A program made the translations under genes and the position numbers. DNA of 64,000 bases, taken from Nitrospinae bacterium bin107. GTDB lineage: Bacteria > UBA8248. The stretch lies in NCBI GenBank assembly GCA_002238965.1, contig MPNJ01000009.1, forward strand, positions 81,738-145,737, read 5' to 3'. Under the pieces are notes generated by a model. It had not been told where the DNA came from, did not search any database, and saw nothing but the letters and a program-made list of their open reading frames with translations. Shown in pieces: positions 8,964 through 17,069 of the stretch (the first letter of the stretch is position 1; every line of letters starts with the position of its first letter).

Positions 8964-9926
8964 ATGCAAATCGTTATTCCAGACGATTGCTACCAGTTGT
9001 TCGAAGGTTCCGAATCTCTCGGGCGATTGCGCGCCCTGGGCGACGTACATTACTACACTGACAATGCTGATAGCGAAGAATTGCTCCGCGATCGCCTCGA
9101 AAACGCGGAAATCATCCTCACGACCAGATATCAGACCGACTTCAAGACGACCGACTTGCTGGATCATATTCCCCACCTCAAGATGATTTCCGTGATGGGC
9201 ACGCGCCCGCGCATGATCGACATGGAGCGCGTGAACGAACGCGGGATCGTGGTGAGCACGACGCCGGCGGCGAGCGCCTCATCCGTGGCCGAGCACACGA
9301 TGATGCTCATCCTGGCGTTGACGAAAAGGATACCGCTCATGTTTCCCGCCATGAGAGAAGGAGGCTGGCCTCAGGATCAAGGAGTCGAGCTTGCCGGAAA
9401 GACCTTGGGACTCATCGGTTTCGGTCATATCGCCCGTTTGGTCTGCCGCATGGCCCTGGGCTTCGGGATGCGGGTCGTCACCTGCTCACCTTCGATGACG
9501 CCTGAGCGCGCGCAGGCGGAGGGGGCGGAAGCGGCATCCGTCGAGGAATGTCTCGCGTCAGACGTGGTGTCGATCCATCTTCATCTGCCGGCGGGAGCCG
9601 CGCCATTCATGACCAGAGAGAAATTCGTGCAGATGAAGGAAACGGCGTTTTTCATCAATACGGCGCGCGCTCAGATTGTGGATGAAGATGCGCTGCTGGA
9701 TGCCTTGCGAAACCGGCGCATCGCAGGCGCAGGCCTCGATGTATTCGAGCCTTTCGAGCCGTTGCCGAAGGATTCGATATATCGTTCTCTGGATAACGTC
9801 ATCATCACGCCGCATTCGGCGTGGATTACAGACGGCACCTACGCGAGGTTCCGCGACGTGCCCGTAGCGAACATCGAAGCGTTTTTGAGGGGTGCACCCG
9901 CCAACGTCGTGAGGGAAAATGCTTAA
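8964..9926 (+). CDS. D-2-hydroxyacid dehydrogenase
   Basis: NAD(P)-dependent oxidoreductase that interconverts 2-oxo and D-2-hydroxy acids, 320 residues. The nucleotide-binding loop reads GLIGFGHIA, with Ala replacing the third glycine of GxGxxG. The Arg in NTARAQIVDEDAL, a Glu after LDVFEP and the His in ITPHSAW match the Arg/Glu/His catalytic set. The gene sits 10 bases after the ABC ATPase gene and has no clear ribosome binding site, so it is likely translationally coupled; this hints that the transporter imports a hydroxy or oxo acid. A second, better conserved paralogue lies at 10779-11738 on the opposite strand. Confidence 0.87.
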   Translation: MQIVIPDDCYQLFEGSESLGRLRALGDVHYYTDNADSEELLRDRLENAEIILTTRYQTDFKTTDLLDHIPHLKMISVMGTRPRMIDMERVNERGIVVSTTPAASASSVAEHTMMLILALTKRIPLMFPAMREGGWPQDQGVELAGKTLGLIGFGHIARLVCRMALGFGMRVVTCSPSMTPERAQAEGAEAASVEECLASDVVSIHLHLPAGAAPFMTREKFVQMKETAFFINTARAQIVDEDALLDALRNRRIAGAGLDVFEPFEPLPKDSIYRSLDNVIITPHSAWITDGTYARFRDVPVANIEAFLRGAPANVVRENA

Positions 9927-9940
9927 GCAACCAGAAGAAT

Positions 9941-9978
9941 CCGCCCCGGCAGGTAGAGTGCCGCCGGGGCGGTTTTTT
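9941..9978. terminator. Rho-independent terminator
   Basis: Perfect 10-base stem CCGCCCCGGC / GCCGGGGCGG, 12-base loop, then six T. It ends the iron-type ABC/dehydrogenase operon and lies two bases from the end of the convergent aquaporin gene. Confidence 0.93.
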
Positions 9979-9979
9979 A

Positions 9980-10660
9980 TTACTCTTTTTTGATCAGGAT
10001 GTTGTTGTACACCAAGGCCGCAGCCACGCCGCCGATGATGGGCCCTATCCAATAGACGAGGTGGTTGATGCCGTCGAAGCCGCCCCCGGCCAGAGCGGGG
10101 CCGAATGTGCGCGCCGGATTCATGGATGCACCTGTGAGTGGACCTCCCATCAGAATGTCCGCGGCGATGGTGAGACCGATCGCGAAGCCCCCCACATCGG
10201 GGTGTCTGTCGTCCACGGCGGAACCCCAGATAGCGGTGACGAGGAAGAACGTGAGAATGATCTCGATCAGAATCCCCATGCCGAAGCTCACGTCACTCGC
10301 CAAGGTCGGGGTTCCCAGATTCACCTTTTGCCAAACGTCGGCGGCAAAGATGATTCTCAACAGAATTCCGGCCACGGTTCCACCAACCAGTTGGCTGATG
10401 ATGTAGGAAATGCCTGTGCCGCCGTCTGTCCTTTTGGTGACCATAAAGCCGATTGTGACGGCCGGATTGAAATGACCGCCCGATACGTGCCCCATGGCGG
10501 AAATCATAACCGAGAGGATCAATCCGTGGGCCAGGGCGATGCCGATGAGACCTACGGCTCCACCCGTCTTCTGATTTAAGATGATGGCGCCGGCGCCTAT
10601 GAAGCACAGCGCAAACGTGCCGATGGCTTCCGCGACGCAGGCCCTTCCTGTAGGACTCAT
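9980..10660 (-). CDS. Aquaporin (MIP family)
   Basis: Inner-membrane channel, 226 residues, six transmembrane helices and two half-helices. Both NPA motifs are intact (residues 65-67 and 181-183), with the selectivity-filter Arg184 in NPARTFGPA. Glycerol facilitators normally have Asp after NPAR; here it is Thr, favouring a water-type channel. The start at 10660 follows AAGGAG; the frame extends 26 codons further upstream without a ribosome binding site. A TATAAT on the minus strand (bases 10768-10773) lies upstream and could be its -10 box, but no good -35 accompanies it. The gene is downstream of the second hydroxyacid dehydrogenase on the same strand. Confidence 0.92.
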   Translation of the reverse strand: MSPTGRACVAEAIGTFALCFIGAGAIILNQKTGGAVGLIGIALAHGLILSVMISAMGHVSGGHFNPAVTIGFMVTKRTDGGTGISYIISQLVGGTVAGILLRIIFAADVWQKVNLGTPTLASDVSFGMGILIEIILTFFLVTAIWGSAVDDRHPDVGGFAIGLTIAADILMGGPLTGASMNPARTFGPALAGGGFDGINHLVYWIGPIIGGVAAALVYNNILIKKE

Positions 10661-10778
10661 TTTCTTCTCCTTATTCGTTCGGGCGAAAGAATTGGAGGAA
10701 AATTCATGCCGCCATAGACTCGATCCGAAGGACTCCAAGCGCTAAAAACAGTTTATCTATATGCCTCATTATAGCAAA

Positions 10779-11738
10779 TCATGATGGATGCACCACGTTT
10801 TGAGGGTTGCCCGAGAATGCGGCGGCAATGTTTTCCACCGACATCAGAAGTCCTGCTTCCGTCACCTCGGGCGTGATGCCCGCATTGTGCGGGGAGAGAA
10901 CCACGTTGTTCAGTTTCCCGAGTGGATGGTTCGGGGGCAGAGGCTCCTGGTCGAATACGTCGAGACCCGCCGCAGCCAGAGCTCCGTTTTCCAAAGCCGA
11001 AATGAGCGCCGCTTCATCTACTATGGGTCCACGGGCGGTGTTCACCAGAATGGTATCCGGCCCCATTTGGGAGAACGCCTCGGCGCCGACCATGCCGATT
11101 GTGTCCGCCGATTGCCGTACGTGTATCGAGACGACATCGGACCGTTCATACAAAGTGTTCAAGTCGACGAACTCAAGACCTACCTCCGCAGCGAACTCAT
11201 CGTCTGGATGAAAAGTCCAGGCGATGAGTTTCATCCCGATACCGGCGGCGATGCGGGCTGTCTGACGGCCGATGGCGCCAAGGCCGATGAGGCCGAGCGT
11301 TTTTCCGTTCAATTGCGTCATCTGCCCCCGCGGCCACTCGTCTGCCCGCATGGCGGTATCGTTTCCGGGTATCTGGCGCGCCGCCGCCATCATCAGGGCC
11401 AGGGTGTGCTCGGCCACAGAAACGGCGGCCACGCCCGGCGTGTTCGATATAATGACGCCTGCGCTCTCGGCCGCGCCTAAATCGACGTGGTCCGTGCCCG
11501 TTCCCCAAATTGAAAGTACCTTGAGAGCACCGCTATTCGAGAAAAAATCCGCGTCGAACTTGCAAAAAGCACGGATGTTGATGATGCCGTCCGCGCCTGA
11601 AACGCGCTTCAGCAACTCTTCAGGCGTTTGCGGGTTTGAGATGTGGATATCCGCGTCCCCGATTTCCCGCAACCGGGTTTCAGCGGCGCTTCCCATGAAA
11701 ACGGAAGGATAGTCATCTGGTACGACGATTCGGTTCAT
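10779..11738 (-). CDS. D-2-hydroxyacid dehydrogenase (second paralogue)
   Basis: NAD(P)-dependent 2-hydroxyacid dehydrogenase of 319 residues, related to the protein at 8964-9926 and of the same length. It keeps the canonical loop GLIGLGAIG, the Arg in VNTARGPIVDEAAL, a Glu in LDVFDQEPLP and the His in LSPHNAG. Start ATG 11738 follows AAGGGG. Both paralogues share the opening pattern IVxPDDxxxxFxGS, so they arose by duplication. Substrate unknown; phosphoglycerate, glyoxylate and other 2-oxo acids are possible in this family. The upstream neighbour is the divergent OsmC-like gene, about 120 bases away. Confidence 0.88.
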   Translation of the reverse strand: MNRIVVPDDYPSVFMGSAAETRLREIGDADIHISNPQTPEELLKRVSGADGIINIRAFCKFDADFFSNSGALKVLSIWGTGTDHVDLGAAESAGVIISNTPGVAAVSVAEHTLALMMAAARQIPGNDTAMRADEWPRGQMTQLNGKTLGLIGLGAIGRQTARIAAGIGMKLIAWTFHPDDEFAAEVGLEFVDLNTLYERSDVVSIHVRQSADTIGMVGAEAFSQMGPDTILVNTARGPIVDEAALISALENGALAAAGLDVFDQEPLPPNHPLGKLNNVVLSPHNAGITPEVTEAGLLMSVENIAAAFSGNPQNVVHPS

Positions 11739-11858
11739 AAAATTGCCCCTTAATAATCACGAGAATACGAGTGTTCCAGCGGTTCTCTTACATCGCCCTT
11801 GCGTGCATAATATCGTCTTTCTTCCGCCATTCTTATGACACCAAAGGAGACAAGACAA

Positions 11859-12413
11859 GTGGAACCACTCGATCCGCGTAAAGACAGTACTGTTCCCGGT
11901 GAGCGTGCCATCGACAAGCCCGAACTCCCCACGCAGGGCTATGCTTTCACCATGTCCGCCGACACCGAAACGATAGAGGGAAAGGGACAGCTCAAGCTGG
12001 GGACGCACAGGCATTTCGAGGTGTATTGCGACGAGCCGCCCCGCATCGGCGGGGAGGATTCCTACCCCCAACCGCTTTGCTATATCGCCATGGGAGTCGG
12101 GTTCTGACTCCTCACCCAGCTTGCGCGGTACGCGCACATGATGAAAGTGTCCTTCACGCACGCCAAGGTGCAAGTGGATTTCGATTATTTTTTGAGGGGT
12201 TCCGTTCTCAAAGGCACGGTAAATTCCGGCTGCAACGAGGTACGTACGCACTTTGAGGTGGAATCCGATGAATCGGCGGAGAAAATACTCGCGGTGATCA
12301 AGAATGCGAAGCAAGGATGCTTCGCCGAACAAATGGTGACGGCCGCCGTTCCACTGAAAAGCACAGTGAACTTGAATGGCGAATCGGTCTCGCTGAGCGG
12401 CGTCACGGCATAA
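11859..12413 (+). CDS. OsmC-family protein with in-frame TGA: candidate selenoprotein
   Basis: OsmC/Ohr-type thiol peroxidase of 184 residues if TGA at 12105-12107 is read as selenocysteine (position 83). Translation on both sides of the TGA is in one frame and both sides belong to the family: before it GGEDSYPQPLCYIAMGVGF, after it LLTQLARYAHMMKV and later KQGCFAEQM with the second conserved Cys (Cys154). The TGA therefore falls on the first catalytic Cys of the CxxxC-separated pair. A hairpin (12122-12136) lies 14 bases downstream of the TGA. GTG 11859 is chosen because AAAGGAGA precedes it by 8 bases; ATG 11835 is an alternative without one. If TGA were a plain stop the gene would be a pseudogene of 82 codons. 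No sel genes lie in the window. Without the Sec reading it would appear as two short genes, 11835-12107 and 12138-12413. Confidence 0.82.
12122..12136 (+). promoter_or_regulatory. SECIS-like hairpin downstream of in-frame TGA
   Basis: TGCGCG-GTA-CGCGCA: six perfect pairs, or five with loop GGTAC. The loop guanines begin about 20 bases after the TGA, inside the spacing range known for bacterial SECIS elements (apical loop roughly 16-37 bases from UGA, with a G near the loop start). The stem is within the coding sequence, as expected in bacteria. Confidence 0.55.
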
Positions 12414-12435
12414 AACGCATGACTTCCTGACTTTG

Positions 12436-12453
12436 GAAGCAAGCTTTTGCTTC
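12436..12453 (+). terminator. Small hairpin after OsmC-like gene
   Basis: GAAGCAA / TTGCTTC with a GCTT loop, 22 bases after the stop. No T-run follows, so it is at best a weak terminator or an mRNA end stabiliser. Confidence 0.35.
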
Positions 12454-12519
12454 TCGTGATTCCAGGAGCCCGCCACTTGAACCTGGAGAGGGCCGCTTCG
12501 TCCTCCCTGGAAGGGGGAT

Positions 12520-14028
12520 TTACGCGGTGTCCGCGTTCGCCTGGGCGGCGCATTGTCCCGCTGCGGTGCCCGCCAGCTTGCCGTAGACGGAGCCCAGGGT
12601 AAGCCCCGCGCCTCCCGGGTAGTTGAAGTAGTAGACGCCGCCCACGAGTTCGCCCGCAGCGAACAGCCCGGGGATTATTTCATTTTCGGTGCTCATGACT
12701 TCCGCTTTGGGCGTCACGCGGATGCCGCCGAAGGTGAACGTGATTCCCGTGGTGACTGCGAATCCGATGTAGGGCGGTTCGTCGATGGGAAGCGCCCAGT
12801 TCGATTTCGGGGGGTCGATGCCTTTCGTGCCTTTTCCGTCTTTGATGGTCGGGTTGTATTCACCCGGCTGGATGGCGGCGTTGTATTCCTGAACGGTTTT
12901 GACGAACTCGTCGACATCGATCTCGAGTTGACTCGCGAGTTCTTCCAACGTGTTGGCCTCGCCCTTGGTGACTTCGCGGATACGATATTCGTCGCGCAGC
13001 ATATGAACCGTTTTCTGGTCGAATATCTGAAAGGCGGCCCGCTGGGGTTGCTGGAGAATGTTCCGGCCGTATTTGGCGTAGGTATAGTTTCTGAAATCGG
13101 CTCCCTCATCCACGAAGCGCTTCCCCTCGATGTTCACGATGATGCCAAACGGATAGGAGTGTTTCTGGTAGGATTCTCCTACCGTGAGGTCACCGAAGGG
13201 CGGGGCGTTCAAGTCCCAGGCGACGGCGTGGCACCCGCTCCAGTTGCCATAGGGCTGCGCTCCGATATCGAGCGCCATCTTGATGCCGTCGCCCGTGTTG
13301 TAAGGGGTGCCGCGGACTTTTGCGAGTTCCCAGCCCGGACCCAGGTAGCGGCAGCGCATCTCCGCATTCGCCTCGAAACCGCCCGACGCCAGAACGACCC
13401 CGTGGGTTTCGACCGTGTAGGGTCCATCGGGGCCTTTGACTTCCACACCCGTCACGCCGCCCATCGGGTCCGTGATCAGGCGCATCGCCTTCGAAGCGTA
13501 GCGAATATCCACTCCGGCATTGTTCGCGGCATCGAGGAGTGAATCGATGAGGCCCCGTCCACCGCCGACGATCTCGAGAACCAGTCCTCCCCAGAAGCGC
13601 ATCTTGCCGTCGACTTTGAATGCCTGCCGCCCGCTTGCGAGGATGAGCCGCAGGCCCTTGGACTGCATCCATTTCAGTGTCGGAAACGACTCGTGGATGA
13701 GGACGGAGGCGAGGTCGCCGTCGGTCTGGTATTCGGTCAGCAGGGCAAGATCGTCAAAGAATTTCTCCGACGTGTAGGGGTCGATCTCGATGTTTTCCTT
13801 CTCGGCGTCGGAAAGATCGGGTACGAGCGAGTAGATGTCTTCGATACTGTTGAAGGCGAAGCGGAAGAGGCCTCCCGAGAAAGCGGAATTCCCGCCGCGC
13901 CATGCTTCGGGTGCTTTCTCGAGCACCAGCACATTGGCCCCCTGGTCCCGCGCCGCCAGCGATGCGCAAAGAGCGGCGTTGCCGCAGCCCACGACGACGA
14001 CATCATATTTCTCTGTAGCTTTCGGCAT
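12520..14028 (-). CDS. FAD-dependent oxidoreductase, fumarate reductase/tricarballylate dehydrogenase-like
   Basis: Flavoprotein of 502 residues in the succinate dehydrogenase/fumarate reductase flavoprotein superfamily. The N-terminal FAD-binding Rossmann motif reads VVVVGCGNAALCAS (GxGxxA form), followed by EKAPEAWRGGNSAFSGG, a pattern close to tricarballylate dehydrogenase TcuA and 3-ketosteroid dehydrogenases. A second FAD segment near the C-terminus reads GLFAAGELVGGVYYFNYPGGAG. The start at 14028 follows GAGGAGG. It is divergent from a gene for an Fe-S protein with CCG domains 278 bases away; in Tcu systems a flavoprotein works with an Fe-S electron partner, so functional linkage is plausible. 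Substrate unknown. Confidence 0.85.
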   Translation of the reverse strand: MPKATEKYDVVVVGCGNAALCASLAARDQGANVLVLEKAPEAWRGGNSAFSGGLFRFAFNSIEDIYSLVPDLSDAEKENIEIDPYTSEKFFDDLALLTEYQTDGDLASVLIHESFPTLKWMQSKGLRLILASGRQAFKVDGKMRFWGGLVLEIVGGGRGLIDSLLDAANNAGVDIRYASKAMRLITDPMGGVTGVEVKGPDGPYTVETHGVVLASGGFEANAEMRCRYLGPGWELAKVRGTPYNTGDGIKMALDIGAQPYGNWSGCHAVAWDLNAPPFGDLTVGESYQKHSYPFGIIVNIEGKRFVDEGADFRNYTYAKYGRNILQQPQRAAFQIFDQKTVHMLRDEYRIREVTKGEANTLEELASQLEIDVDEFVKTVQEYNAAIQPGEYNPTIKDGKGTKGIDPPKSNWALPIDEPPYIGFAVTTGITFTFGGIRVTPKAEVMSTENEIIPGLFAAGELVGGVYYFNYPGGAGLTLGSVYGKLAGTAAGQCAAQANADTA

Positions 14029-14306
14029 TTCTCAAAACCTCCTCGAGGCCTTGGGTTCAAGGCGACTCATGTTTTTCGGATATGGGGGTGAGACCATTCC
14101 ATGGGGGTTTTCCATCAAATCCGGCAGTCGGAAAAACAGCTTCTTAACTAGCATATTGTCGGGGCTTGGTCAAAAACACCCGGAATGAGGTGACTATTCA
14201 CTGCATCGCGCTATCACAAGTAGCGTGGAGCCGCCCGTCATCTGTTCGGTTGACCATCCCGGTCGGCTCCCATAAAATTTTCTCTTCACCTTCATGAAGG
14301 AGAGTC

Positions 14307-15623
14307 ATGGAAGCGACTGCCTACCAGAGTTTCATGGAAGAGCGAATCACGCATATCACCGAAGCCTGTACGCACTGCGGAAAGTGTTACGAAGTCTGCC
14401 CGATGGTCTCGTATTCAGAAGCCAAGGGAGCAGAACCCGAGCGGGTGACGAAATCGGTGATCGACATCATCAATGATCGCCCTCATGAGCCGGATGGGGC
14501 GTTTTGGGCCAAAGCCTGTCAGAAAAGCGGCGTTTGCATCGAGGCCTGCCCGGAGGACGTCAACCCGCGTGAAATGCTCTCCTATGCCAAGCTCAAGCTC
14601 CAGAACGTCGAATCTGAGAAAGCGGACATTCAAGAGGCCGGAAAGACTTATTTTCAGGATATGAGCCGCAAGATCCGTTTCATGGCCGCGCTCCAGCTCG
14701 AACCCGAGCTATTCAGAGGTCTCACTGCCGTGCGGGGCCCCGGGGCAAGCAAAGTGGATGCGGTGTTTTATTTCGGATGCAACATCCTCCAGACGCCTCA
14801 CATCCTGCTCTCCTGTATCGATGTTTTCGACCGGCTCGGGCTGGACTATGAGGTCGCCGGCGGCGTGGGCCATTGTTGCGGCATCAACCACATCAGGCGA
14901 GGGGATCTTGAGTCGGGAGGAGAGATGGGGGCGCGTTCGCTTGCGCATTTCAAATCTTATGAGCCGGAACGGGTCATTACGTTTTGCCCCACTTGCCAGA
15001 TGCAGTATTCCGAATATCAACACCTCTACACTGGAAAGCCGGTTCTCCCGATGGCGGGTGACTTTGATCATAGCGAGGAGGAAGTCCTGCCGTTCATCCA
15101 CATCACGCAATACCTGGTGGATAATCTGGAAACTTTACGGGGAGAATTCACGCAAAAGGTCGAAAAGCGCGTAGCCGTGCACCTGCACGGGGGAACCGAT
15201 GGCGTCGAGGAGAACGTCATAAAAATCCTGCGAGCGGTCCCCGGACTCGATTTCGTGGAGATTGAACAGTTGTCGGATCATGCCTATCAGTGCCCCACGC
15301 TCGTCATTCCCGAGGCGAAAGCGGCGATGCGCGAGAAGCTTATGGACTCGGCGCGCCGCGCCGGGGTGGATTCCCTGCTCACCGTTTACCATAGCTGCCA
15401 CCGGGAGCTATGTGATCTCGAAAAGGGGGAGCCCTTTGAAATCGAGAATTTCATGACGATTCTCGGCCAGGCCATGGGTTTTGAGTATCCCGATTACACG
15501 AAGACGTACAAAATCTATGAGGATATCGATCTGGTCATTCAGGAGGCGGAGGACACGCTGCGCGCTTTTGGCATGGCGCCCGAGAAAATGCGGGAGCAGC
15601 TTCAAACGGCGCTCTACGGCTGA
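14307..15623 (+). CDS. Fe-S oxidoreductase with ferredoxin and two CCG (heterodisulfide reductase-type) domains
   Basis: Predicted electron-transfer protein of 438 residues. Residues 21-32 form a CxxCxxCxxxCP ferredoxin site (C21, C24, C27, C31); a second site is incomplete or variant, with C71, C77 and C81 (CxxxxxCxxxCP). Two cysteine-rich CCG modules follow: one with FGCNI..., GHCCG and FCPTCQ, the other ending YHSCHREL. This is the layout of HdrD, GlcF and LutA-like subunits, where CCG modules hold a non-cubane cluster. No transmembrane helix is seen, so it acts at the cytoplasmic side. ATG 14307 is preceded by GAAGGAGAG. It probably carries electrons for the divergent flavoprotein; this is inference from position. 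Confidence 0.82.
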   Translation: MEATAYQSFMEERITHITEACTHCGKCYEVCPMVSYSEAKGAEPERVTKSVIDIINDRPHEPDGAFWAKACQKSGVCIEACPEDVNPREMLSYAKLKLQNVESEKADIQEAGKTYFQDMSRKIRFMAALQLEPELFRGLTAVRGPGASKVDAVFYFGCNILQTPHILLSCIDVFDRLGLDYEVAGGVGHCCGINHIRRGDLESGGEMGARSLAHFKSYEPERVITFCPTCQMQYSEYQHLYTGKPVLPMAGDFDHSEEEVLPFIHITQYLVDNLETLRGEFTQKVEKRVAVHLHGGTDGVEENVIKILRAVPGLDFVEIEQLSDHAYQCPTLVIPEAKAAMREKLMDSARRAGVDSLLTVYHSCHRELCDLEKGEPFEIENFMTILGQAMGFEYPDYTKTYKIYEDIDLVIQEAEDTLRAFGMAPEKMREQLQTALYG

Positions 15624-15673
15624 GAGCCGGTTAATCCAGCTTTTCTAACATGTTGAAAACGCGCGGATATTCC

Positions 15674-16360
15674 TTATTTGCGCGCCAGAACGATGTCGAA
15701 ATTTCCCAGTTGATAGGTTTTTCCCCAGGAGACTTTCTTGAGCGAAATGATCAGAGAAGGTCTCGAGCGTTCATGGTCGCCCAGTCTCGGGTCGCCCCGA
15801 AAATACAACTGCGTCACCAGGGGCTGATAATCGGGATGGCGGATATAGAAATGAATGTGTGAGGGCCTCGCCCAGAAGCCGAATCCGTAGCGTCCCGGAT
15901 GCACGGTCTCGAACTGATACAGGCCTCGCCTTGTGGTGCGCATACGCGCCCTGTAGAGGTAATTCTCCTTCTCGTCCATGCCGTGGTAGCTGCCGCCGTC
16001 ATCCGCCTGCCATACGTCCACAGTCGCGCCCTCGAGCGTTTTCTGGGTGTCGTGTCCATATACGTGGCCGCGGATGATCATGGGCGTGCCCGGCGCGCCC
16101 TGGGGCATCAGGCGGCCGCGGAACGGAGCCCCTTCCTTGTAGTAGGGTCCCATGGAGTCCGAGGCGGTCGGCTTTCGCGCTATTGGAGGCGCCTCATCCG
16201 GTTTCTCGCCTCGCGCAATCAGAAACTTCCCGAATTCTCCCAGTTCTCCATAGGCGGGCGTGGGGGCAAGGGTTTGCCTGAACGCGAAGGCGCCCGTGCC
16301 CAGTGCAGATAGGCCGATCAGGGTGTTTTTCAGCAGTTCCCGTCTGTTCCATTTCTTCAT
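15674..16360 (-). CDS. Tat-exported intradiol ring-cleavage dioxygenase
   Basis: Non-haem Fe(III) dioxygenase related to the beta subunit of protocatechuate 3,4-dioxygenase, 228 residues. The N-terminus carries a twin-arginine signal (Arg6-Arg7 in RRELLK, then a hydrophobic stretch), so the enzyme should be folded with its metal and exported. The core has DVWQADDGGSYHG, then HPGRYGFG and RPSHIHFYI; the Tyr of HPGRY and the two His of SHIHF are iron ligands in the family. The length is like that of single-domain intradiol dioxygenases. It is convergent with the Fe-S protein gene, whose stop is 50 bases away. A periplasmic location is unusual compared with classical catechol enzymes. Substrate not known. 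Confidence 0.85.
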   Translation of the reverse strand: MKKWNRRELLKNTLIGLSALGTGAFAFRQTLAPTPAYGELGEFGKFLIARGEKPDEAPPIARKPTASDSMGPYYKEGAPFRGRLMPQGAPGTPMIIRGHVYGHDTQKTLEGATVDVWQADDGGSYHGMDEKENYLYRARMRTTRRGLYQFETVHPGRYGFGFWARPSHIHFYIRHPDYQPLVTQLYFRGDPRLGDHERSRPSLIISLKKVSWGKTYQLGNFDIVLARK

Positions 16361-16557
16361 GGCGAAATACCTGCGGCGGCGGGGCCAAGTTTCTTGAAGC
16401 AGACTATCACTTCAGAGCGAGAAGGTTCCAGTGCCGGAAATTCACCCGCCATATTGACGCGATGGCGTCACCTCGCCACCGGCGCGAGAGTGCTTGAAAA
16501 TACTGGCTTTCCGGCGCATTCTCCTCCCCGGCGCGCCTCATCGTGGAGACGACGGAA

Positions 16558-16944
16558 TCAACCCCGCTGCGCCATCTCGATGCTGATGTTGTCAGGCCCC
16601 TTGATGAAGGCGATCTTAACCCCCGGGCGTATCTCCCAGGGCTCGCAAATCCACTCGGCGCCCTTTTCGGTCAGCTCTTTTTGCGCCTCGTCCATGTCGT
16701 CGACCCGGAGCCCGAAATGGTCCAGTCCGTAGCGGGGGTCTGAGCCCGTCCGCACCGGGTCTTCTCCCTCCGCCCGGCCCGAGACGAGGAACACCATGCC
16801 GTTCAGGTCCATGTTGAACGAGGGCGCGCCGCCCAGCTTTCGCTCCTCCACGACGGTGGCGCCGAACATGTCGATCCAGAAATCGCGGGCGGCGTGCGGG
16901 TCTTCGCTCCTGAAGTGAAGGTGGTCGTATGAGTATCTGGCCAT
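16558..16944 (-). CDS. VOC (glyoxalase/bleomycin resistance/dioxygenase) superfamily protein
   Basis: Small cytoplasmic protein of 128 residues with two beta-alpha-beta-beta-beta modules. The first starts YSYDHLHFRSEDP and the second GLDHFGLRVDDMDEA, each giving a His at the position of a metal ligand; a Glu near the end (SIEMAQ) is a likely third ligand. The fold supports lyase, isomerase or dioxygenase chemistry, and the substrate is unknown. Start ATG follows GAGGGG. It lies downstream of nothing obvious and may be a single-gene unit. Confidence 0.82.
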   Translation of the reverse strand: MARYSYDHLHFRSEDPHAARDFWIDMFGATVVEERKLGGAPSFNMDLNGMVFLVSGRAEGEDPVRTGSDPRYGLDHFGLRVDDMDEAQKELTEKGAEWICEPWEIRPGVKIAFIKGPDNISIEMAQRG

Positions 16945-17069
16945 GCGGTAATCCCCTCTCGATAAGCTGTGAACCTCGTGTCTGACGACGAGTCCGGTTG
17001 TCTATCGGCTTGATAAGCCTTGGATTGTAAGGATTGCGGCCGGGAGTGGCAAGGGGCTGGAAGCCAGGT

